From positions 1-27,976 of the forward strand of contig JBBSEZ010000077.1 in the NCBI GenBank assembly GCA_038239195.1: 27,976 bases of DNA, in the 5' to 3' direction. The position numbers were made by a program, and so were the translations under genes. This DNA is from JBBSEZ01 sp038239195 (GTDB taxonomy: Bacteria; Planctomycetota; Planctomycetia; Gemmatales; Gemmataceae). The notes beneath the pieces were generated by a model. It was not told the origin of the DNA and made no database searches. It saw only the letters and a list, made by a program, of their open reading frames with translations. Positions 15,515-21,720 of the stretch are shown in pieces. How positions within the stretch are numbered: the stretch's first letter is position 1; each line of letters starts with the position of its first letter.

Positions 15515-16012
15515 ATGTCGCGAATCGTATCGTTCTACCTCGGCCAGGCGCCCGACGACCACGGGCGGACCATCGACCAAATCTGGGCCTGCCGCCCCGG
15601 CCAGCTCGAGGTAACCCACGATTACATCCAGGTCCTGTTCCCGTCGCGCCGGCCCAGCCAGTTCCACCCCGCGCCGCTGCTCGACGACGAGACGGAGCGG
15701 GCCTTCCGCGAGAATCCGGACCTGCGCGAGAGGTTGTTGAAGTCGCTCGACCTGATGCTGGGCTTCTACGGCCTGCGCCGCGAGGGGGCGGAAGTGGTGG
15801 AGGCGGCCGACTTCCGCGACCGGGCCGCCAACTGGCTGACGCCGTCCAACCACAACTTCCTGCGCATCACGCGCATCCTCCTGTGTCTGAAGGTGCTCGG
15901 GCTGCCCGAGTGGGCGACGGCGTTCTTCCGGCGGTTGGAGGCGATCTACCGCCAGAATGCCTCCGTCGTTGGGGAAAAGACGTATCGGTTCTGGCACGGG
16001 GCAGGCGGCTAG
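15515..16012 (+). CDS. OGFr (opioid growth factor receptor)-domain protein
   Basis: The protein is 165 residues from the ATG at 15515, two bases after the macro-domain stop. The sequence SRIVSFYLGQAPDDHGRTID, the W-x-LEVTHDYIQVLFP motif, and THNFLRITRILLCLKVLGL-like helix (here SNHNFLRITRILLCLK) are the hallmarks of the OGFr conserved N-terminal domain (PF04664). In animals this domain belongs to an opioid peptide receptor; in bacteria it stands alone and has no known function. It covers the full domain and nothing else. The tight coupling to a macro domain suggests a joint function. An in-frame upstream start would run through the macro gene and is not supported. Confidence 0.8.
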   Translation: MSRIVSFYLGQAPDDHGRTIDQIWACRPGQLEVTHDYIQVLFPSRRPSQFHPAPLLDDETERAFRENPDLRERLLKSLDLMLGFYGLRREGAEVVEAADFRDRAANWLTPSNHNFLRITRILLCLKVLGLPEWATAFFRRLEAIYRQNASVVGEKTYRFWHGAGG

Positions 16013-16345
16013 AAGGTGTGACGTGTTCGCCGGCACGCGCGCCTCTGTTTTGGTGGAAGGGCGCGGTGAGCCGGGCCCCTCTGCCGCACAGGGCGGGTTG
16101 GATGAACTGTCCATCGGCCGGCGGTGGGCAAAGGGCCTCCACCGGCCAGCCAGAGACCCGGCCGGGGCCAGGCACTCGTTCCCCAAGGCGAGCGGCAGGA
16201 CGGCTCAGGAGAGCCGTCCTACGGGCTGTTTTCGCCCGCCGCTCGCCCAATGAGTTTCGTCTCGGTGAGCCGACTGCGGCAACAGGGCGCGCCCCCTCTG
16301 CCGGCTGGCTCGGTACTTGCAAACAGGATCGAACTCGAGGCCCCC
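16013..16345. other. Non-coding gap between two convergent genes
   Basis: These 333 bases separate the OGFr-domain and csrA stops. I see no gene. The gap holds the palindromic element at 16187-16247, which could act as a bidirectional terminator, and otherwise GC-rich sequence without clear structure. Confidence 0.6.
16187..16247. repeat. Palindromic repeat element, GGCGAGCGGC family
   Basis: The outer arms are GGCGAGCGGC (16187-16196) and GCCGCTCGCC (16238-16247). Inside, a perfect 10-bp hairpin AGGACGGCTC / GAGCCGTCCT (16197-16206 with 16211-16220) has the four-base loop AGGA. The right-hand half carries ACGGGCTGTTTTCGCCC between inner hairpin and outer arm. The same parts recur at 17515-17620. 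There is no coding capacity, so this is a non-autonomous REP/MITE-like element. Confidence 0.85.
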
Positions 16346-16573
16346 TCACCCCACAGGCCCCACGGGGCCTTTCGCCAGGCTGTCCGGTTTGCCCTCGGCC
16401 AGGAGTTTTTCCCAGACCTCCAGACGGTGGACCGGAACGTCCGGCCCGGCCTCGAACCCCAGCCTTACCGTCCCGCCCGCGATATCGAGTACGGTGACTT
16501 TGAGCATGAGCTCGAAGCCTTTGGGGCCCCCGACCACCACTACTTCCCGTCGTTTCCTCGACAAGACCAACAT
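16346..16573 (-). CDS. csrA: CsrA carbon storage regulator (RNA-binding)
   Basis: The protein is 75 residues. It begins MLVLSRKRREVVVVGG, the first CsrA strands; the usual E-S-I-x-I is replaced by EVVVVGG. It continues with KVTVLDIAGGTVRLGFEAG and PDVPVHRLEVWEKL, with Arg and Val/His positions of the RNA-binding face (VRLG, VPVHR) retained. CsrA dimers bind GGA loops in mRNA leaders and control translation of metabolism and motility genes. The 12 residues after the core are a hydrophilic Pro/Gly tail. The ribosome site is the strongest in the window (GGAGG seven bases upstream). A response-regulator gene lies 129 bases upstream on the same strand, so the two may be co-regulated. No other csr gene is seen. 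Confidence 0.93.
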   Translation of the reverse strand: MLVLSRKRREVVVVGGPKGFELMLKVTVLDIAGGTVRLGFEAGPDVPVHRLEVWEKLLAEGKPDSLAKGPVGPVG

Positions 16574-16580
16574 GGTAGAA

Positions 16581-16585
16581 CCTCC
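16581..16585 (-). promoter_or_regulatory. Strong Shine-Dalgarno site of csrA
   Basis: GGAGG on the minus strand with a seven-base spacer to ATG fixes the csrA start. The site contains GGA, the CsrA target core, so feedback binding by CsrA at its own start is possible. Confidence 0.6.
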
Positions 16586-16702
16586 GTTTTCATGCCCGAT
16601 CGTCTGGCCGTCCCCCGCCCGGGGGCTCGCAAGGCCGCTGCTGGCGAGGCCGTTTCCTCCGCTGGCAAAGTGCCTGGCGCAGGGGCCCGGGAATGCCGGT
16701 CC

Positions 16703-17137
16703 TCACGAAACCGCGCTGCGGAGTCGCATTGCGCCTTCCGACATCGCGAAGGCCCGTTGCTCGAGCTGAGCGAGCCCGAGGAGCTCCTGGAGATGGTCGA
16801 GCCCCACGGGCTTGAGCAGGTAATGGTCGAAGCCCGCTTCCTGCGCACGGCTGCGGTAGGCTTCGCCCCCGTAGCCGGTGATCGCGATGAGCGAAGTGCT
16901 TGCAAACTCGGGGCGGGCGCGGAGAAGGCGGGCGACCGAGAAGCCGTCGAGGTCGGGCATCCCGATGTCCAGCAGCACGACGTCCGGGAGGTACGTCAGG
17001 GCAGCGCCCAGCGCCGCGGTCCCGTCGTAGCACACTTTGGTGTCGTGTCCCCACAGCCGAAGCAGAATGGCCATGCTGTCGGCCGCGTCCGCAAGGTTCT
17101 CCACCACCAGGATGCGCAAAAGCCCGATCCTCGACAT
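16703..17137 (-). CDS. Single-domain response regulator
   Basis: The protein is 144 residues, a receiver domain alone. It begins LRILVVENLADAADSMAILL, has the phosphoacceptor Asp57 in DVVLLDIGMPDLDG, Thr87 in AITGYG and Lys109 in YLLKPVGL. The first acidic position is Glu13, while the second, normally Asp, is Asn14, so one metal ligand is altered. The 20-residue C-terminal tail after the receiver is short and not a DNA-binding domain. Output must therefore be by protein contact, for example in a phosphorelay. The receiver closely resembles that of the hybrid kinase at 19818-21611 (shared LVV-[DE]-N, ADxMA-[IL]-LLRL, GH-[DE], ITGYG-like). I chose ATG 17137 because GGAGGTG stands five bases before it; a GTG lies at 17149. 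Confidence 0.88.
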   Translation of the reverse strand: MSRIGLLRILVVENLADAADSMAILLRLWGHDTKVCYDGTAALGAALTYLPDVVLLDIGMPDLDGFSVARLLRARPEFASTSLIAITGYGGEAYRSRAQEAGFDHYLLKPVGLDHLQELLGLAQLEQRAFAMSEGAMRLRSAVS

Positions 17138-17244
17138 GGTCACCTCCACCTCTTCATCAGAGTGTGCCAGCGGTTGTCCGTCCTGTTGAGGCGTGGGCCC
17201 TGAAGCGCCCCGACCGCAGTTGTAGTATCGCGGAACGGCGAGAG

Positions 17245-17334
17245 GTTGTCTGCGAGGAAAAGGGACAAGAGGTGTCGGGAAAAGAGGAAAAAGCCCTGTA
17301 GGGGAAAAGGAGGACGCGTCAGGTCTATTCTGAC
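17245..17334 (+). repeat. Diverged repeat, copy 1; GGA-rich, possible leader or small RNA
   Basis: It starts with GTTGTCTGCGAGGA (17245-17258), identical to the complement of 18992-19005, and continues as a recognisably similar sequence for about 75 more bases (about two thirds identical by eye, one small gap). It has seven GGA trinucleotides between 17256 and 17314. It is oriented toward the DUF4404-like gene. Confidence 0.55.
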
Positions 17335-17514
17335 ACGCCTACCCTGGCGGGCAAACGGGAGGGCCTGAGAGAGCGGTTCGACACGCTGGGCGAGCGAATC
17401 GAGGAGCGGGCATGAAGGAGCTCTCGATCCAAATACGGCCTCGCCAAATGCGAAGGGCGTCTTCTGCTGTGAAACGCCTGGCACAGAGGGACCGCGCTCC
17501 TCTAGAATAAGGCC

Positions 17515-17620
17515 AGCGGCAGGAGAAACCAGCCCGTAGGACGGCTCTCCTGAGCCGTCCTCAACGCGGCCGGACGGCTCAGGAGAGCCGTCCTACGGGG
17601 GAGGGCTTTTCCTGCCGCTC
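17515..17620. repeat. Composite palindromic element with two inverted AGGACGGCTC hairpins
   Basis: Two hairpins stand head to head: AGGACGGCTC/GAGCCGTCCT at 17538-17561 with loop TCCT, and GGACGGCTC/GAGCCGTCC(T) at 17572-17594 with loop AGGA. They are enclosed by AGCGGCAGG (17515-17523) and CCTGCCGCT (17611-17619). The whole 106 bases form a large imperfect palindrome. Its core hairpin is the same as that at 16197-16220, so it belongs to the same family, here as an inverted pair. Confidence 0.85.
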
Positions 17621-17752
17621 GCCTAACGGGAGCATCGACCGCGAGAAGGCCGACGTTCTCCTCGAGCTGGAGGAACCGAGGCGCTGTTCGATGGAAGCAG
17701 GAAGTAGCCGCCGGACCAGCGCACCTGTGGATCGGCACACCAGAGGATGACC

Positions 17753-18118
17753 ATGCCAAACACCCCTGAGTCGGGGAAGCCTACCCTGCAAGAAGTCCAG
17801 GCCCGGCTTCATGAGGTCGCCCGGGCTCTGCGGGGCCCCGGTTCCCTCAAGCCGGAAGTCCACCTTGCCCTTGCCGAGCTCCTGGACGAGCTGAGTGCGA
17901 CGCTGAAGGCGCCCAACGCACCTCCTCCCGAAGTGGCCCACCTTGCCGAGAGCGCGACGCACCTGGCGCAATCCCTTCACGATCGGCACGAGAAGGGGCT
18001 CCTGGAGCAAGCCCGCGACCGGCTGGCAGGGACGGTCTTCCAGGCGGAGGCTCACGCCCCCACCGCGGTCGGCCTGGCGCGCAGACTGCTGGAGGCGTTG
18101 GCCAACATCGGCATTTGA
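17753..18118 (+). CDS. DUF4404-like small helical protein
   Basis: The protein is 121 residues from the ATG at 17753; GAGG at 17743-17746 is correctly spaced for it, and an alternative ATG lies six bases earlier. It is entirely helical: LQEVQARLHEVARALRG, PEVHLALAELLDELSATL, EVAHLAESATHLAQSLHDRHE and a final ARRLLEALANIGI. Length, helix order and the C-terminal L-A-x-x-L-xx-I-G-I end agree with my memory of DUF4404 (small cytosolic proteins of unknown function, frequent in planctomycetes and proteobacteria). No signal peptide or catalytic motif is present. It converges on the CxxCxxC gene, with 160 bases between their stops. Function is unknown. Confidence 0.75.
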   Translation: MPNTPESGKPTLQEVQARLHEVARALRGPGSLKPEVHLALAELLDELSATLKAPNAPPPEVAHLAESATHLAQSLHDRHEKGLLEQARDRLAGTVFQAEAHAPTAVGLARRLLEALANIGI

Positions 18119-18278
18119 CGATGGGAGGCGGCCCGCCCTACCTTTCAACAGCTACCCATACCGTCGGCCGGGGATCGCCGAGGTCGAGTTCGGAGGCAAA
18201 AGCAAGGCCGCCGCTGGAGCGACAACTGGCTCGAATCGGCAGGATGGCCCGGCGGCGGGCACGTTCGCGGTCCGCCCC

Positions 18279-18764
18279 TCACTGCCCCTCTTCCTCGACT
18301 TCGAGGGACGCGTGCTGGCGTTCCTGGCAGGCGGGCAGGGCCGCCCAGAACGCGGCGGGGTTGGCGGCAAAAATGGCCGACCCGTCCACGTCCCACACCG
18401 TGTACGTCTTGCCCTTGGGGCCCGTGGCCTTCTCCTCGGCGTTGAGCGCCCGCACGACAAAGGGCTCGGCCGGGGCGTAGGGCCAGTCGGGGCCCACTTC
18501 GAGGAGTTCGCGCAGGTACGGCAGCAGTTGATGGGTGCGCTCTTCGGCCCCCGGTTCGTCCGGGGCCCAGCGAAACTCGGTGGAACCGATCACGCGGCTC
18601 CCGTATTCCGTGCGGTCCCACTGCGAGTACCGCCCGTCCACCAGGGCGAGGTGCTGGCAAGGCGTTTGCGGATCGCTTTCGGGGTTGAAGACGAGGTCGG
18701 GATGGTCGTCCAGGCCGATCTCGCAGCCGTTGCAGTACGGGCACTGGGCCAGTTGGCGGATCAT
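18279..18764 (-). CDS. Hypothetical protein with N-terminal CxxCxxC motif
   Basis: The protein is 161 residues. Its N-terminus MIRQLAQCPYCNGCEIGLDD carries three cysteines spaced like half of a zinc ribbon, and a further Cys occurs in QTPCQHLALVDGRYSQWDRT. The centre includes IGSTEFRWAPDEPGAEERTH and a LLPYLRELLEVGPDWPY helix, then VVRALNAEEKATGPKGKTYTVWDVDGSAIFA. I do not recognise a family. I chose ATG 18764 because GAGG sits five bases before it; an in-frame GTG is at 18770. It is oriented toward the DUF4404-like gene. A GC-palindrome and a diverged GGA-rich repeat lie upstream in the same orientation, mirroring the arrangement of its neighbour. Confidence 0.72.
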   Translation of the reverse strand: MIRQLAQCPYCNGCEIGLDDHPDLVFNPESDPQTPCQHLALVDGRYSQWDRTEYGSRVIGSTEFRWAPDEPGAEERTHQLLPYLRELLEVGPDWPYAPAEPFVVRALNAEEKATGPKGKTYTVWDVDGSAIFAANPAAFWAALPACQERQHASLEVEEEGQ

Positions 18765-18849
18765 GAACACCTCGGGGGCAGGAAGGCACGGAACGTGCTA
18801 GGACAGTTTATCCAACGGGGCTGGTTTGGGCAGCGAAAAATAGCAGGGG

Positions 18850-18893
18850 AGCGGCGGGGTTGATCCCCGCCGGGACAAGCCCGGCGGCTCGCC
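18850..18893. repeat. GC palindrome with two alternative hairpins
   Basis: CGGCGGGG (18852-18859) pairs with CCCCGCCG (18865-18872). The overlapping CCGCCGGG (18867-18874) pairs with CCCGGCGG (18880-18887). The two stems share bases, so only one can form at a time. The flanks GAGCGGC and GGCTCGCC echo the outer arms of the other palindromic elements in this window. It lies about 90 bases upstream of the CxxCxxC gene. Confidence 0.75.
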
Positions 18894-18914
18894 TTTGCGA
18901 TCGTCTCGTGGGTC

Positions 18915-19005
18915 GTCAGGGAATCCCCGGCACGTCTTGCATTTCCCCGACAGAGACTTCGCCTGCTTTCCTTACACCTCCCCACTCATTCTCCTCGCAG
19001 ACAAC
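18915..19005 (-). repeat. Diverged repeat, copy 2 (inverted relative to copy 1)
   Basis: Read on the minus strand it starts GTTGTCTGCGAGGA (18992-19005) and runs parallel to copy 1, including shared GAGGTGT, CTGT-GGGGAAA and GACG segments. It has five GGA trinucleotides. It points toward the CxxCxxC gene about 150 bases downstream. Confidence 0.55.
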
Positions 19006-19265
19006 TGCTCGCTTTTGAGGGAGGATGCCATTGGCCAAAGTCGCTTCTCGGAAATGCTCCGCCCCGAGCCCGGGGTGCGTACCGGGAGCCGTCCGCCAAC
19101 TCTTGCGACTTCCTCGCGTGGAAGGCAGCCGTACCACCCGGGCCCAGACAAGCCCCGTCGTCTTGGTTCGAGCGCAAATGATTGGCCCGGCGGAGACAGT
19201 TCGCCTCTCCGAGAGCAGTTAAGGATCGCGAAAGGAATAACGTCCCGGTTCGGGGGACGGAGCGC

Positions 19266-19370
19266 GCTGTAGGGAACGCCCTCCGTGGCGTTCCGGCAGG
19301 CACCGCCGGGGAGAAGGCGCCCGTCCGGGAGGTGCGAGCCCGCAACGCCACGGAGGGCGTTCCCTACAGC
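19266..19370. repeat. Perfect 27-bp inverted repeat with 51-bp spacer
   Basis: The arms 19266-19292 (starting GCTGTAGGGAACGCCCTCCG) and 19344-19370 are exact reverse complements. The spacer is GC-rich with no open frame of note. Such exact arms without a transposase suggest a non-autonomous MITE-like element. The CTGTAGGGAACGCC... sequence is, from memory, a common planctomycete intergenic repeat. Confidence 0.9.
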
Positions 19371-19817
19371 TCCGAGTGTTGGATCGGGAAGGTATTCGTT
19401 TCGCGATCCTAAGTCGGCAGGGAAGGCCGTTTCTCCGGGAGGACAGGGAAGCCCTCGAATCGCATCAGAAAGCAGGTTGCCGTGGAAAATCAGCTCTTGA
19501 ACAGGTGGGGCCTGGGCGAGCAAGCCGGGCCGACACACCGAGCCGGACGGAACCTCGAGATCGTCCTGGCGACAGCACAACGGGACGAGCCGGAGGAGGC
19601 CCTTGTTGCCGACCCGCGCGGCAATCTGATGCCATCCCAGATCGTGGACCAAAGGCTGGTTGCCCTGTTCCAAACCAGCCGCCTTGCCCCTTCGTCCAGG
19701 TGGGCCGAATGAGCCCTGTTGCAAGCGGCCAAGCAGAACTGCTCGGCCAGGAAGCCCGGGGCATCGTCTCAACGCGCCCGGGTGGGCCGACCGACTGGCG
19801 GCGAACGTGCGATGCGG

Positions 19818-21611
19818 TCATCCCGGGGGGCCCAGAGGTGCTGCGTCGGCCAGTAGCGCTTGCAAAACGTCCAGTTCGACCGGCTTGACCAGGTGGGCGT
19901 TGAAGCCCGCTGCTTCTGAGCGGGCCCTGTCCTCGTCTCGACCATAGCCCGTGAGCGCCAGCAGCAGCGCGTCCTTCATCCGGGGGGCTTGGCGCAGCAG
20001 GCGCGCCACTTCCAGGCCACCAATCCCTGGCAGCCCGATGTCGCACAGCACCACGTCGGGCGGCTGCGCCCGGGCCAGGTCCAGGGCGGCGGGGCCCTCG
20101 TAGGCCGTGCGCACCTCGTGGCCCTTGAGGCGGAGCAGAAGCGCCATGGTGTCGGCCTGATCTCGGTTATCATCGACGACCAGGATGTGTCGGGCGGGCC
20201 CCTTCCGGGCCCTCTCCGGCTGCTCCTCCACGGCGCCAGCGGCCGCAGGAAGCCCCCGCAAGAGCGGGAGGCGCACGACGAACTCGCTGCCCTGGCCGAG
20301 GCCCGCGCTCGTGGCCAACACGGTCCCCCCGTGCAGCTCGACCAGGCTCCGCACCAGGGTCAGGCCGAGCCCCAGCCCGCCATCCGAATGGGCCCCGGAG
20401 CCATGCACCTGGGCGAACAGCTCGAAGACGTGTTGCAGCATGCCCGCTGCGATGCCGACCCCCGTGTCGCGCACCCGCAGGATCGCCTGGTCGTCGCTCG
20501 CTTCCACGGACAACTCGATGCGGCCGCCTTCTTCGGTGTACTTGGCGGCGTTGTTCAGCAGGTTCGAAATGACCTGGGCCAACCGGGCCGGGTCTCCGGT
20601 CACCCGGGCCGCTTGCCCGGGGAGCGAACATTCCAGGTGGTGTTTCCGGGCGTCGATCAGGGGACGACTGATCTCGACGGCCCGCACCACCACGGCCGCC
20701 AGGTCCACCCGCTCCAGGAGGAGGTTGATCTTGCCGGCGCTGATGCGCGAGATGTCGAGCAGGTCATCCACCAGTCGGGTCAACTGCTGGACCTGACGCT
20801 CGACCACGTCCCTGGCCCACTGGAGCTCGAGCTCGCCCATGCCTTTGAGGCGGAAGAGCTCCATGGCGTTGCGGATGGGGGCGAGGGGATTGCGCAGCTC
20901 GTGAGCCAGCATGGCCAGGAACTCGTCCTTCCTCCGGCCCGCCTCCTGGAGTGCCTCTTCGGCCCGCCGGCGCTCGACCGTCTCCGCTAGCGCGCGGTCG
21001 CGCAGCCGGGTCATCTCGGCCAGGCGCTCGGCTTCCCGCAGCGTGTGGAGGCGGCCCTCGAGGAACGTCTGGCCGAGCGTCGCCAGCAGGTCGGCGTAGA
21101 CCTCCAGGGTGGCCTGCGTGAGGGGGTGCTCCAGGCGGGCCAGCTCCCAGGCCCTCCCCGTGGGAAGATGAAGTTGTCTGGCGACGTGCTCCAACGGTAA
21201 CTGTTCGGGATACTGCGTGAAAACCTGGCCCGCGACCAGCGCCCCCAGGGGACGTCCGCCCAGCACCAGCGGCACGGCGAAATGCGTCAGCCCCGTTCGG
21301 TCGCGCGCCACGACAACGCCGCCTCGGGCCAAGGCGTCGGCGACGCACTTACAGGGCTCGAGCGGCGCCAGGGAGAAGGGACACCCTGCCCCCTCAGGCG
21401 CCCCTTCCGAAGGCGGGGCAGGAGAGGAGGCCCCGGCGCGCAAGAGCTCCCACGTGGGTCGGAGGTTGAGGATGGGCCCGATGAGGCGGCTGGCCCGGTC
21501 GGAGAGGGCGACCGCGAGGTTCGTGGCGCGGGCGTACTTTGCCAGCCCGTCTTGCCAGAGCGCAGGGCCCAGGAGGTCGGCACGGAGGGCCGGCGTCAGT
21601 TCGATGGCCAT
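19818..21611 (-). CDS. Hybrid sensor histidine kinase with N-terminal PocR domain and C-terminal receiver
   Basis: The protein is 597 residues from ATG 21611. Residues about 10-190 are a PocR-type sensory domain, which binds small ligands such as diols or hydrocarbon derivatives; three Cys (77, 87, 89) and the THFAVPLVLGGRPLGALVAG strand are visible. A linker helix (200-225) leads to HisKA with His237 in LAHELRNPLAP, then HATPase_c: N box VISNLLNNAAKYT, DTGVGIAAG and GGLGLGLTLV. A receiver domain fills 475-595 with Asp480/Asp481, phospho-Asp524 and Lys576. There are no membrane segments, so the sensor is cytoplasmic. A longer open frame begins with TTG at 21704, but the PocR homology starts near residue 13 and no ribosome site separates the options. 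It ends the signalling run. Confidence 0.9.
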   Translation of the reverse strand: MAIELTPALRADLLGPALWQDGLAKYARATNLAVALSDRASRLIGPILNLRPTWELLRAGASSPAPPSEGAPEGAGCPFSLAPLEPCKCVADALARGGVVVARDRTGLTHFAVPLVLGGRPLGALVAGQVFTQYPEQLPLEHVARQLHLPTGRAWELARLEHPLTQATLEVYADLLATLGQTFLEGRLHTLREAERLAEMTRLRDRALAETVERRRAEEALQEAGRRKDEFLAMLAHELRNPLAPIRNAMELFRLKGMGELELQWARDVVERQVQQLTRLVDDLLDISRISAGKINLLLERVDLAAVVVRAVEISRPLIDARKHHLECSLPGQAARVTGDPARLAQVISNLLNNAAKYTEEGGRIELSVEASDDQAILRVRDTGVGIAAGMLQHVFELFAQVHGSGAHSDGGLGLGLTLVRSLVELHGGTVLATSAGLGQGSEFVVRLPLLRGLPAAAGAVEEQPERARKGPARHILVVDDNRDQADTMALLLRLKGHEVRTAYEGPAALDLARAQPPDVVLCDIGLPGIGGLEVARLLRQAPRMKDALLLALTGYGRDEDRARSEAAGFNAHLVKPVELDVLQALLADAAPLGPPG

Positions 21612-21720
21612 CGGCTGCGCAGTGGACTGGCCATTGTCCTGGTCGCGGTTAGGTTCCTGCACGCGCTGCTCCGAGAGGGCCCGAGCTTCCTTGCCGTGTT
21701 GCAAGGCAAGAAGACCACGG

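Larger units (their letters stand above)
17138..17752. other. Repeat-rich intergenic region between divergent genes
   Basis: These 615 bases separate the response regulator (minus) from the DUF4404-like gene (plus). They contain a GGA-rich diverged repeat (17245-17334), short open frames of 32 codons or fewer that I do not accept as genes, and the composite palindrome at 17515-17620. I see no convincing tRNA or riboswitch. Confidence 0.6.
18765..19817. other. 1.05-kb stretch with no credible gene
   Basis: Several open frames exist (for example 18972-19772 minus and 19376-19888 plus), but they are rich in Arg/Pro/Cys, disagree with each other and lack family motifs. The stretch contains three repeats: 18850-18893, 18915-19005 and 19266-19370. 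The part at 19376-19817 might be a decayed gene, but I cannot name one. The next gene downstream ends at 19818. Confidence 0.5.

Noticed and set aside
17332..17510. Short frames (one ending GERIEERA and an overlapping 32-residue MKELSIQIRP frame) in the gap before the DUF4404-like gene
   Set aside because: They show an ATGA overlap and partly protein-like composition, but no start codon for the first, no ribosome site and no family match; possibly a decayed gene fragment.
19240..19260. T-arm-like GTCCCGGTTCGGGGGAC suggesting a tRNA
   Set aside because: No acceptor stem, anticodon arm or D arm could be placed around it, and the T-loop consensus is not met.
18972..19772. 266-codon minus-strand frame in the gene-poor stretch
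   Set aside because: It reads through the perfect inverted repeat, has Cys/Arg/Pro-rich composition and no motif; an opposing frame (19376-19888) is equally long and equally unconvincing.
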